A stretch of 38,320 nucleotides of DNA from an uncultured Planctomycetaceae bacterium (lineage in GTDB: Bacteria > Planctomycetota > Planctomycetia > Pirellulales > UBA1268): NCBI GenBank assembly GCA_903831155.1, contig CAIKWU010000020.1, forward strand, positions 1 to 38,320, in the 5' to 3' direction. Position 1 is the stretch's first letter. Each line of letters starts with the position of its first letter. The translations under genes were made by a program, and so were the position numbers. Shown here piece by piece: positions 1-6,764 of the stretch. Under the pieces are notes generated by a model. The model was not told the DNA's origin. It searched no databases and saw nothing but the letters and a program-made list of their open reading frames with translations.

Positions 1-382
1 CGTCGTACAGGAACTCGGCCGTCGCCGCCCGCACTCGCGGCACCGCCTCGACGTCCTCCATGCCTCCCCCCTCGACCGCCTCGAACCGCACCTCGATCGC
101 CACCAGCGCCTTGAGTTGGCCGCGGCGGCGATCGCGGGCGTAGATCACGTCGTCGTCGAAATCGACGTCGGCCCAGCGGAGCCCACGGGGCTTGCCGGTG
201 GCCGCGGCCCGCTCGATGAACCTGGCCTCGAGCCGCTCCCGCTGCCGGTGGAAGTCGCGCTGGGAGCGGGCCAGCCGTTCGGCGGCCCGCGCGGCACGGA
301 TCGGCCTGAGCGAGAGGGCCACGGCGGCGGCCGCCAGCGCTGCGCAGATCGCAATCGACGCAAGCACGAGCAGGTAGCTCAT
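1..382 (-). CDS. Conserved membrane-anchored hypothetical protein (3' part outside window)
   Basis: The visible 127 residues start at an ATG (380-382) preceded by a perfect GGAGG (390-394) seven bases upstream, which decides the start; an ATG at 385-387 is out of frame and too close to the GGAGG. The protein begins with one hydrophobic helix (about residues 3-25, MSYLLVLASIAICAALAAAV), then an Arg/Glu-rich helical stretch (30-60), then a conserved-looking segment with GLRWADVDFDDDVIYARDRR and EGGGMEDVEAV. The frame runs off the left edge without a stop. I associate the GLRW..VDF and EGGGMEDVEAV segments with a planctomycete family of unknown function, from memory only. The topology suggests a single-pass protein with a soluble C-terminal domain. 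I cannot assign a function. Confidence 0.75.
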   Translation of the reverse strand, partial: MSYLLVLASIAICAALAAAAVALSLRPIRAARAAERLARSQRDFHRQRERLEARFIERAAATGKPRGLRWADVDFDDDVIYARDRRRGQLKALVAIEVRFEAVEGGGMEDVEAVPRVRAATAEFLYD

Positions 383-525
383 CTCATCACCTCCGGCCGG
401 AACGGCACCCCCGAAGTCTAGGACATCCGCCCCCGTCGGCCAAACGCCCGGGAGCGGCTGCCGGCCGTCGCCCCTCGACACCGCTGCGGGGCGTAGACTG
501 CGGCCCATCTCCCCGGGACCCCACC

Positions 526-1431
526 ATGCCGCCACGCCGTCCTCCGCAGCGACTTCTGCTCGGTGCCCACCACTCGATCGCGGGCGGCTTCACGAAGGCC
601 GTGGACCGGGCGGTCGAGACGGGGTGCGAGTGCCTGCAGATCTTCACCCGCAACATCAACCAGTGGGCCGTCTCGCCGATCGCCAACGCCGACGCGGCGG
701 CGTTTCGGGCGGCCGTCGACCAGGCTGGCCTCGCGATGGTCGTGGCTCACGACTCCTACCTGATCAATCCCGCCTCGGCCGATGCCGCCCTCCGCCGCAA
801 GTCGATCGAGGGCCTCGCCGAGGAGGTGCGGCGGGCCGGCCAGCTCGGCATTCCGTGGGTCGTGGCCCATCCGGGTGCCGCCGGCGAGCAGGCAGCCGAC
901 GCGGCGGTGGCCCGCGCGGCCGAGGGCTTCGCCGAGGCGCTCCGCCGGACGGCCGGCGTGGCCGCGGGCATTCTCATCGAGACGACGGCAGGCCAGGGAT
1001 CGTGCCTCGGGGCCCGCTTCGAGGAGATCGGGAGCATGCTCGACGCGATCGACGCCGTGCCGGGCCTGCGGAAGCGGATCGGGGTCTGCCTCGACACCTG
1101 CCACGTGTTCGCGGCCGGCTACCCGCTCGCGCCCGCCGCGGCGCTCGACGACACGCTCCGTCAGTTCGACCGCCACATCGGCCTCGCGCGGCTCAAGGTG
1201 ATCCATGCCAACGACTCGAAGCGGGAACTGGGATCGCGGGTCGACCGGCACGAGGCGATCGGAAAGGGAAGGATCGGCCGCGAGGCGTTCCGGCTCCTGG
1301 TCAACCACCCGAAGCTCGCCGGCATCCCACTGATCCTCGAGACCCCCAAGGAGGGCGCGGACGGCAAGCCCTCGCCGGCCGTCGATCGTCGCAACCTCGC
1401 CACGCTCCGTCGACTTCACGCCAAAGCATGA
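526..1431 (+). CDS. nfo: Endonuclease IV (deoxyribonuclease IV, AP endonuclease)
   Basis: This 301-residue protein is a full-length Nfo, a TIM-barrel trinuclear-zinc enzyme that cuts DNA 5' of abasic sites in base excision repair. Visible family motifs in order are GAHHSIAGG near residue 13, the ICTRNI-like IFTRNINQW, VVAHDSYLINPA, LIETTAGQG (zinc-binding Glu), GVCLDTCHVFAAGY (Asp and His ligands), VIHANDSKRELGSRVDRHE (His/Asp ligands) and LILETPKE near the C-terminus. The ATG at 526 fits the family N-terminus. A -10-like TAGACT lies at 494-499. The gene stands alone, divergent from the partial gene at the left edge and convergent with the metal transporter operon across a repeat-rich gap. 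Confidence 0.95.
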   Translation: MPPRRPPQRLLLGAHHSIAGGFTKAVDRAVETGCECLQIFTRNINQWAVSPIANADAAAFRAAVDQAGLAMVVAHDSYLINPASADAALRRKSIEGLAEEVRRAGQLGIPWVVAHPGAAGEQAADAAVARAAEGFAEALRRTAGVAAGILIETTAGQGSCLGARFEEIGSMLDAIDAVPGLRKRIGVCLDTCHVFAAGYPLAPAAALDDTLRQFDRHIGLARLKVIHANDSKRELGSRVDRHEAIGKGRIGREAFRLLVNHPKLAGIPLILETPKEGADGKPSPAVDRRNLATLRRLHAKA

Positions 1432-1441
1432 ACCACGGCAT

Positions 1442-1461
1442 GACCTCAGCGCGGGATTGCC
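1442..1461 (+). repeat. Dispersed 20-base element, copy 1
   Basis: GACCTCAGCGCGGGATTGCC begins 10 bases after the nfo stop. It matches the element consensus GAANTCAGYGAGGGRYTGCC with a few differences. The similarity to copy 2 extends leftwards through CGGCATGA. Confidence 0.6.
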
Positions 1462-1520
1462 CGAGCCTGGCGTGGTGCGTCCGCGGCCTTACGGCCGGTC
1501 GGCTTGTACGAATGCGGCAT

Positions 1521-1540
1521 GAAGTCAGCGAGGGATTGCC
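1521..1540 (+). repeat. Dispersed 20-base element, copy 2
   Basis: GAAGTCAGCGAGGGATTGCC is followed directly by CATGCCCCGAGAGCCGGC. The segment GGGATTGCCCATGCCCC is, with one mismatch, the reverse complement of the core of the tandem repeat at 1632-1751. The two could therefore pair as a long hairpin in RNA or single-stranded DNA. Confidence 0.65.
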
Positions 1541-1631
1541 CATGCCCCGAGAGCCGGCGTATGCCGCCAAGCGGAGCCAGGATGGCGAAGCGCCGGCGGC
1601 ATCCGAGTGAGCCGAGGCCACGATGGCCGAG

Positions 1632-1751
1632 GCGAATGTCCGGCGATGGGGCATGGGTAATCCCGAGCCACGCGAATGTCCGGCGATGGGGCATGGGTAA
1701 TCCCGAGCCACGCGAATGTCCGGCGACGGGGCATGGGTAATCCCTCGCCAG
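1632..1751 (+). repeat. Three-unit 40-base tandem repeat
   Basis: Units are 1632-1671, 1672-1711 and 1712-1751. The first two are identical apart from their edges; the third has GACGGGG for GATGGGG and diverges at its 3' end. Each unit contains GTCCGGCGATGGGGCATGGG followed by TAATCCCGAGCCAC. There are no spacers, so this is not a CRISPR array. A further single copy of the core lies at 10816-10843 in another convergent gap. The arrangement resembles REP/BIME-type extragenic repeats. Confidence 0.85.
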
Positions 1752-1762
1752 ACGCCAGGCCA

Positions 1763-3025
1763 TCACGCCTCGGGCGGGATCTCGCGTCCGTGCGGATCGC
1801 TCGCATCGCCGGCCATCTCGGCCTCGAGCCTGCGCCGCATCGCCGCGCCGAGATGGTGCTCGACCCACTCGGCGGGCGGATGGAGGTGGTCGAGCGGCAG
1901 GTCGGCATGCCGGCCGAGCCAGGTTTCCCAGAGCCGGTGCGACCGCACGATCATCTCCGCCTCCCGCCGGCCCGAAGGGGTGAGCCGCAGCCGGCCCGAC
2001 TCGGCAACGAGCAGGCCGGCGGCCCGCAGCCACCGTTCGGCCCAGGTCACGATCCACGACGCCTCGGTGAGCGCCGCGGCCTCGCCGGCCTCCTCGGCCC
2101 GCCAGGCGGCGGCGAGCCGATCCTCGCGGGCCACGCGCCACGCGAGCCGCAGCCGCGACAGGCCGCGGGCGAGGAGACCGTCGTCGGGGGCCACGAGCGC
2201 GGCTGCCACGTACTCGACCCCGAGCACCACCGCGATCATGCCCGCCGCGCTCGTGCTGCATCGCCAGGCGATCGCGTAGCCCACGCAGCCGCCGACCGCG
2301 GCCAGCAGCATCGCGAGCAACGCCATGTGGTGCAGCCGCCGCGACAGGAGCTCGGCGGCGGCGGCGGGCACCACGAGCAGGGCCACCACGAGCACCGCGC
2401 CGACGGCGTCGAAGCTCGCCACGGTCGCGACGGCCGTCGCCACGAGCAGCCCCGCCGTCACGACCGCAACCGGCAGCCCGGCCGCGCGGGCGGCCGCCGG
2501 ATCGAAGGCCGTGAACACCTGGAGCTTCCAGGTGGCCGCCGCGGCGACGACGAGGCCCACGAGCGTGGCAGCCCCGGCCAAGAACCCCCGCGGCACGTCC
2601 ACGTCCGCCACCCGCACCGTGTCGAAGGGCAGGAAGGCGAGATCCCCATGCAGCACGCAGGCGGGATCGAGGTGGCTTCCGGGTGGCGCGGCGGCGACGA
2701 TCACGACCCCGACGGCGAACAGCGTGGTGAACACGACCCCCGCGCCCGCGTCCTCGGCGGGGCCGTCGCCCTCGCGGATCACCCGCGTCAGCCAGACGGT
2801 CAGCACCGCGGCGGCCACGGCGCCAAGGAACACAAGCGGGCCGCCCGGCCTGCCGCCGGCGAGCACCGCCACCGCGACCCCGGGCAGCACGGCGTGCCCG
2901 ATCGCGTCGCCCAGGAGGCTCAGCCGCCGCACGACGAGCAGCGTGCCGACGAGTCCGCAGGCGGCCGCCACGACCGCCGCCGTCGCCATCGCCCAGCCGT
3001 GCACGTGGAGCGTGGCGTCAGGCAT
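1763..3025 (-). CDS. Metal (Mn/Fe) ABC permease fused to a DtxR/MntR-type metal-binding domain (YtgCR/MntB-like)
   Basis: The 420-residue protein starts at ATG 3023-3025, overlapping the previous gene by 8 bases. Residues 1-275 form an ABC-3 family permease with about eight hydrophobic helices, including the typical RRLSLLGDAIGHAVLPGV (33-50). Residues 290-420 resemble DtxR/MntR/IdeR regulators: a helix with E301-D302 where MntR has its Asp-8 ligand, LRLTPSGRREA (346-356), RSHRLWE (361-367), HPPAEWVEH (382-390) and a closing DPHGREIPPE. H363, E367 and H382 fall at the positions of DtxR ancillary ligands H79, E83 and H98. E386, E389 and H390 match MntR E99, E102 and H103, and Glu in place of the DtxR Cys suggests manganese. 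The helix-turn-helix part is about nine residues shorter than in DtxR. The same fusion is known as YtgCR in Chlamydia. It is the last gene of the operon. Confidence 0.88.
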   Translation of the reverse strand: MPDATLHVHGWAMATAAVVAAACGLVGTLLVVRRLSLLGDAIGHAVLPGVAVAVLAGGRPGGPLVFLGAVAAAVLTVWLTRVIREGDGPAEDAGAGVVFTTLFAVGVVIVAAAPPGSHLDPACVLHGDLAFLPFDTVRVADVDVPRGFLAGAATLVGLVVAAAATWKLQVFTAFDPAAARAAGLPVAVVTAGLLVATAVATVASFDAVGAVLVVALLVVPAAAAELLSRRLHHMALLAMLLAAVGGCVGYAIAWRCSTSAAGMIAVVLGVEYVAAALVAPDDGLLARGLSRLRLAWRVAREDRLAAAWRAEEAGEAAALTEASWIVTWAERWLRAAGLLVAESGRLRLTPSGRREAEMIVRSHRLWETWLGRHADLPLDHLHPPAEWVEHHLGAAMRRRLEAEMAGDASDPHGREIPPEA

Positions 3026-4241
3026 CGTGCCCGCCCCGCTGCGGAGGCCGGTTGATCCGGTCGAACGTCGCCATCGCCCGGGCCTCGTCTGGATCCTGGT
3101 CGAAGAGCCGCAGCCAGTGCTCCACGCCGCGCCTCCGCCTGTCCGCCTCCGCCGCTCCCTCCGCGGTGAGCCGCCACCGCCCCGCGGTGCCGGCCGCCGG
3201 TGCGACGAGTCCGGTCCGCACGAGCGTCTCCCAGGCGGTGCGGGCCGGCCGCCGGCCGCCGATCCGCTCGCCGCAGGTGGCCTCGAGCACGTCGGCCACG
3301 GTGAACGCTCCGGCCTCGTCGCCGCCGGCAAGCGTCCGGCAGGCATCGACGGCCAGTCCACGATCCCACTCGCGGGCGACGGTGGCCGCCTCCAGCCGGC
3401 GGGCGATCCAGCCGCGGCCCGGTGCCGCGAGGAACGAGACCGCAAAGCACACGGCCGCCGCGATCACCACCAGCGGGCCGGTGGCGAGCCCCGGCCACGA
3501 GGCGCTCACGGCCACGCCCACGAGTGCGGCGGCCACGCCGATGAACCCGGCCAGCGCGAGCATGGTGGGCACCCGGTCGGTCCAGGCGCGGGCCGTCACG
3601 GGCGGGATCACCACGAGCGCCGTCACGAGCACCGCGCCCACGGCGGGAAGGCCCGCCACCACCATCGCGGCGACGAGCCCCACGATCAGGCAGTCGATCG
3701 CCGTCACCGGCCAGCCGCTCGCCGCGGCGAAGGCCGCGTCGAAGGCGACCAGCGTCGACTCCTTGAGCGTGGCGACCACCACCACGAGCGCCAGGCCCGC
3801 CACGGCCGCCAGCACGGCCGCGTCGCGGGCCGTGAGCGCGGCGGTGTGCCCGAGCAGGAAGGTTTCCAGGCCGGCGCTGTCGGGGTAGCCCCACGCGGGG
3901 ATCCCCGAGACCAGCGCGATGCCCGCCCCGAAGCCGACGCCGATCACGATCGCCGTGGCGGCGTCGTCCCGCGTCCGCGTGAATCGGCGGATCAGCACGA
4001 GCGTGCCGAGCCCGGCCAGCGCCGAGGCGAAGCCGCCCACCAGCAGCGCCGGCAGGTCGCGGCGACCGGTGGCGAGAAAGGCGAGCGCCACGCCCACCAG
4101 CGTGGCATGCGCCGCCGCATCGCCAACGAGCGCCCGCTTCCGGAGCACGCACAGCGACCCCACGACGCCGGCCGCGAAGCCCACCGCCGACACGCCCGCG
4201 GCGACGACCAGCGTGTTGTGCGACAGGCCTGCGACGGTCAT
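3018..4241 (-). CDS. Metal (Mn/Fe) ABC permease with C-terminal winged-helix-like tail
   Basis: This 407-residue protein starts at ATG 4239-4241, which overlaps the stop of the ATPase gene as ATGA. Residues 1-275 are a hydrophobic ABC-3 permease with [20 protein letters not shown] (34-53), the family's cytoplasmic-loop region contacting the ATPase. Residues 285-380 form a soluble tail that I read as a winged helix: helix [11 protein letters not shown] (314-324), a recognition-helix-like [17 protein letters not shown] (330-346), a wing GRWRLTAEG (354-362) and a following helix. Unlike its partner permease, it has no DtxR metal-ligand motifs. It should pair with the other permease to form the membrane channel. 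Known DtxR-family architecture supports the winged-helix reading only by pattern; DNA binding is inferred. Confidence 0.85.
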   Translation of the reverse strand: MTVAGLSHNTLVVAAGVSAVGFAAGVVGSLCVLRKRALVGDAAAHATLVGVALAFLATGRRDLPALLVGGFASALAGLGTLVLIRRFTRTRDDAATAIVIGVGFGAGIALVSGIPAWGYPDSAGLETFLLGHTAALTARDAAVLAAVAGLALVVVVATLKESTLVAFDAAFAAASGWPVTAIDCLIVGLVAAMVVAGLPAVGAVLVTALVVIPPVTARAWTDRVPTMLALAGFIGVAAALVGVAVSASWPGLATGPLVVIAAAVCFAVSFLAAPGRGWIARRLEAATVAREWDRGLAVDACRTLAGGDEAGAFTVADVLEATCGERIGGRRPARTAWETLVRTGLVAPAAGTAGRWRLTAEGAAEADRRRRGVEHWLRLFDQDPDEARAMATFDRINRPPQRGGHDA

Positions 4242-5020
4242 GGGGTGCGGCCCCGCTCGGCGACGGCGCGGCCCACCTCGTCGAGGATCTCGAGCTGCCC
4301 GGCGTAGGTTCTCCGCAGGTTCGCCGGCGTGAGCACCTCCGCCGTCGCCCCGGCGGCCACCAGCCGCATGTCGACGAGCGCCACGCGGTCGAACCATTCC
4401 GCGGCCGTCCGCAGGTCGTGGTGCACGACGATGACCAGCCGCCCCTCGCCACGGAGCTCCGCGAGCACCCGGAAGATTCCCTCCTGCGATCGCACGTCGA
4501 CGCCGGCCATCGGCTCGTCGAGCAGGTAGACGTCGGCCTGCTGCGCCAGCGCCCTGGCGAGGAACACCCGCTGCTGCTGCCCCCCCGACAGCCGGCCGAT
4601 CTGCCTGCCTGCGACGTCGGCGAGGCCCACGCGATCGAGGCTCTCCCCGGCCAGCCGCCGCTCCCGCGGGCCGGGCCGGCGGAACCAGCCGAGCCGGCCG
4701 TAGGTGCCCATCAGCACCACGTCCATGACGCTCACGGGGAAGTCCCAGTCCACCGTCTCGCGCTGCGGCACATAGCCCACCCGCGTGCGGACATCGCGGA
4801 GCGGCCTGCCGAAGAACCGCACGTCGCCGCCGACGAGCGGCACGAGCCCGAGCGCGGCCTTCAGCAGCGTGCTCTTGCCCGCGCCGTTGGGCCCGATGAT
4901 GCCGAACAGGCAGGGCGACTCGATGGCGAGATCGACGTGCCAGACCACGGGCCGACGGCCGTAGGCGACGGTCACGTCGTGGAACTCGACCAGCGGCGGT
5001 TGCGCCAGCGGCACGCTCAT
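4238..5020 (-). CDS. Metal ABC transporter ATP-binding protein (MntA/ZnuC/YtgB type)
   Basis: The 260-residue ATPase powers the metal importer from the cytoplasmic face. All ABC motifs are visible: Walker A GPNGAGKS (43-50), Q-loop Gln in VGYVPQRE (about 86), signature LSGGQQQR (144-151), Walker B VYLLDEP (164-170) and switch His in VVHHDL (about 201). [19 protein letters not shown] is characteristic of Mn/Zn/Fe importers of this class. The start overlaps the binding-protein stop as ATGA (5017-5020), and its own stop overlaps the next ATG in the same way, so the four transporter genes are almost certainly translationally coupled. Confidence 0.94.
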   Translation of the reverse strand: MSVPLAQPPLVEFHDVTVAYGRRPVVWHVDLAIESPCLFGIIGPNGAGKSTLLKAALGLVPLVGGDVRFFGRPLRDVRTRVGYVPQRETVDWDFPVSVMDVVLMGTYGRLGWFRRPGPRERRLAGESLDRVGLADVAGRQIGRLSGGQQQRVFLARALAQQADVYLLDEPMAGVDVRSQEGIFRVLAELRGEGRLVIVVHHDLRTAAEWFDRVALVDMRLVAAGATAEVLTPANLRRTYAGQLEILDEVGRAVAERGRTP

Positions 5021-5961
5021 GGCGCCGTCTCCGCGAGGGCGGCGGCGATCGTCTCCGCGTTCGCCACGAGCGCGGCCTCGAGGGTCTCGGCGCCGCTGCC
5101 CGGGCCACCGAGCGAATCGGAGAGCAGCGTGCCGCCGAGCCGGACGTCCTGCCCCCGGGCCGCGGCACCCTCGCGGAGCGCGGTCACGCTCCGATCCGAC
5201 ACGCTCGTCTCGATGAACACCGCGGGAATGCGACGCTCGACGACGAGATCGACGAGCCGGTTGATGTCGGCGAGCCCGGCCTCGCTCTCGGTGCTCGTCC
5301 CCTGCACGCCGACCACGTCGATGCCGTAGGCCCGCCCGAAGTAGCGGAACGCGTCGTGGGCCGTGACGAGCACCCGCCGCGAGGCGGGGATCGCGGCGAT
5401 CCGTTGCCGCACCCGGCCATCGACCGCGGCGAGGCGGTCGGCGTGGTCACGGGCCCGGCGCCGATACGCCTCCGCGCCGGCCGCATCGATGCCGGCGAGG
5501 GCGTCGGCCAGCGCCACGCCGCAACGGGACCAGAGGCCGGGATCGAACCAGACGTGCGGATCGTGCCGCCCGCCGCCGGCCGGAAGCAGATCCGCGGCCG
5601 GCAGCATGTCGGCGACGGCGATCACGGGCCGCCGACTGCCCAGCCGCTCGAGGATGCCCGCGAGCCGTCCCTCGAGGTGCAGGCCGTTGGAGACCACGAC
5701 ATCGGCGGTGGCGAGGCGATCGGCGTCGCGAGGGGTCGGCTTGTAGGAGTGCGGATCGATGCCGTCGGCCATCAGGCACTCGACCACCACGCGGTCGCCG
5801 CCGATCTGGCGGGCGAGGTCGGCCACGATCGTGGTGGTCGCGAGCACCCGGAGCGGCCCGGATGCCGCCGGCCCCGGGCCCCCTGTGCAGCCCGCCGCCG
5901 CCGCGAGCACCGCCGCCGCAAGCGTCAGGGCTGCGGAGACCGGCCGACAGCGGGGCGGCAC
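5017..5961 (-). CDS. Metal ABC transporter substrate-binding lipoprotein (cluster A-I, Mn/Fe-like)
   Basis: From GTG 5959-5961 the protein has 314 residues. It begins with a short basic region, a hydrophobic helix and the lipobox AAAGC, with Cys25 as the lipid-anchored residue. Cluster A-I motifs are clear: DPHSYKPT (His71), DPHVWFDP (His136), [18 protein letters not shown] (Glu225/227), [10 protein letters not shown] and LLSDSLGG (Asp282). A His/His/Glu/Asp set points to Mn or Fe rather than the three-His zinc type. Upstream in-frame ATGs exist at 5988 and 6009. The 6009 ATG lies inside a good -10 hexamer and both would place an AT-rich palindrome in or at the coding region, so I prefer 5961. 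The GTG has no strong ribosome-binding site, so the start remains uncertain. It is the first gene of the operon. Confidence 0.88.
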   Translation of the reverse strand: MPPRCRPVSAALTLAAAVLAAAAGCTGGPGPAASGPLRVLATTTIVADLARQIGGDRVVVECLMADGIDPHSYKPTPRDADRLATADVVVSNGLHLEGRLAGILERLGSRRPVIAVADMLPAADLLPAGGGRHDPHVWFDPGLWSRCGVALADALAGIDAAGAEAYRRRARDHADRLAAVDGRVRQRIAAIPASRRVLVTAHDAFRYFGRAYGIDVVGVQGTSTESEAGLADINRLVDLVVERRIPAVFIETSVSDRSVTALREGAAARGQDVRLGGTLLSDSLGGPGSGAETLEAALVANAETIAAALAETAP

Positions 5962-5977
5962 CGACGGTTTTGGGAAA

Positions 5978-5995
5978 TCAAAAATCATTTTTTGA
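5978..5995. promoter_or_regulatory. AT-rich palindromic operator candidate for the metal importer
   Basis: TCAAAAATCATTTTTTGA is an inverted repeat (TCAAAAA and TTTTTGA arms) in a region otherwise almost free of A/T runs. It is nested in a wider inverted pair ACGGTT (5964-5969) and AACCGT (5995-6000). A half-site-like TCAAAATCATA repeats at 6000-6010, overlapping the -10 hexamer. Its place just after the predicted transcription start fits a repressor site. The form fits Fur/Zur or MntR-type sites in general; the binding protein is inferred. Confidence 0.6.
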
Positions 5996-6004
5996 ACCGT
6001 CAAA

Positions 6005-6034
6005 ATCATACCCGCCCGCGGGAGCCCACCTCAA
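6005..6034 (-). promoter_or_regulatory. Promoter candidate for the metal importer operon
   Basis: On the minus strand TTGAGG (6029-6034) and TATGAT (6005-6010) are separated by 18 bases. The -10 differs from TATAAT at one position. The transcription start would fall near 5998, directly before the palindrome at 5978-5995. This placement argues against translation starting at the ATG within the -10 box. Confidence 0.5.
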
Positions 6035-6085
6035 CCGTCGCCCATGGGAGATTCCCGGGAACCGCGGCGGACGACCACCGGCGCG

Positions 6086-6114
6086 TTGACCGGGATGCGC
6101 GGCAGACTTACGTT
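6086..6114 (+). promoter_or_regulatory. Weak promoter candidate for the GNAT gene
   Basis: TTGACC (6086-6091) and TACGTT (6109-6114) are separated by 17 bases, 41 bases before the ATG at 6155. The -10 match is poor (3 of 6). Confidence 0.3.
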
Positions 6115-6154
6115 CGGAGCGGTTGCACACGCCGCGACCCCCCGGGGGCCAGCC

Positions 6155-6715
6155 ATGGACTCGACCTACTTCAAGCGGTACCGCATGGACGTGGACCTCT
6201 CGGTCCCCCGCCACGCCGCCGCCCTGCCGCCGGGATACCGGTTCGTGCCCTGGAACGAGGCCGTGCTCGACGTGCATGCCCGGACCAAGTTCCGCTCGTT
6301 CCGCGACGAGATCGACGCCATCGTCTTCCCCTGCCTCGGCAGCCACGAGGGCTGTCGCCGCCTGATGCGGGAGATCCGCAACAAGCCGGGATTCCTCCCC
6401 AACGCCACCTGGCTGATCGCTCATGGCGCCGCGCCCGAGAGCCTGCAGTGGTGCGGCACGATCCAGGGGATCTCCGAGCGGGATGGCGGCGGCATGATCC
6501 AGAACATCGGCGTGGTCCCCGGGCACCGCGGGCTCGGGCTCGGCAGCTGCCTGATCGAGCGGTCTCTCGCCGGCTTCCGCATGCACGGGCTCCGCCGCGT
6601 GACGCTGGAGGTGACCGCCGAGAATGCCCGTGCGGTGCGGCTCTACCAGCGGCTGGGTTTCCGCCGGGTGCGGACGGTGTACAAAGTGGTGGACGAAGCC
6701 ACGGTCGGCGCCTGA
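6155..6715 (+). CDS. GNAT family N-acetyltransferase
   Basis: The 186-residue protein starts at ATG 6155 (MDSTYFKRYRMDVDL); an upstream in-frame ATG at 6044 only adds an unlikely Arg-rich leader across the promoter region. The C-terminal half is a GNAT acetyl-CoA fold: IQNIGVVPGHRGLGLGSCLI has the V-P-x-x-R-G-x-G pyrophosphate-binding signature, followed by VTLEVTAENARAVRLYQRLG, the typical beta5-alpha4 segment. The N-terminal half (FVPWNEAV, KFRSFRDEIDA, CLGSHEGCRRLMREI) is specific to a family I associate with planctomycetes. The substrate is unknown. The gene is divergent from the metal importer and ends 49 bases before the M16 pair, so it could be the first gene of that transcript. Confidence 0.88.
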   Translation: MDSTYFKRYRMDVDLSVPRHAAALPPGYRFVPWNEAVLDVHARTKFRSFRDEIDAIVFPCLGSHEGCRRLMREIRNKPGFLPNATWLIAHGAAPESLQWCGTIQGISERDGGGMIQNIGVVPGHRGLGLGSCLIERSLAGFRMHGLRRVTLEVTAENARAVRLYQRLGFRRVRTVYKVVDEATVGA

Positions 6716-6764
6716 ACCGCTGTCCGCGGGGGCGGGCGACGGCCCCGCGGGAAGGCGACACGGT

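Larger units (their letters stand above)
1432..1762. other. Convergent intergenic region packed with short repeats
   Basis: No convincing gene lies in these 331 bases; short open frames here only translate the repeats. The gap lies between the 3' ends of nfo (+) and the metal permease (-). It contains two copies of a 20-base element (1442-1461 and 1521-1540), an 8-base perfect stem ATGCCGCC (1561-1568) with GGCGGCAT (1595-1602), and a contiguous three-unit 40-base tandem repeat (1632-1751) whose core is an inverted copy of the 1531-1547 sequence. Confidence 0.8.

Noticed and set aside
1504-1740. Small coding frames in the repeat region
   Set aside because: The predicted peptides only translate the repeat units in several frames.
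1632-1751. CRISPR array
   Set aside because: The 40-base units are directly adjacent, without spacers, and no cas gene is nearby.
1676-4307. Long plus-strand frames across the metal transporter genes
   Set aside because: They are His/Arg/Pro-rich antisense shadows of three well-supported transporter genes.
6044-6154. Upstream start for the GNAT gene
   Set aside because: It adds 37 Arg/Thr/Gly-rich residues over the likely promoter; the family-like N-terminus begins at 6155.
6624-6764. Upstream ATG start for the first M16 gene
   Set aside because: It would overlap the GNAT gene by 92 bases; the TTG at 6765 has a ribosome-binding site and the proper family N-terminus.
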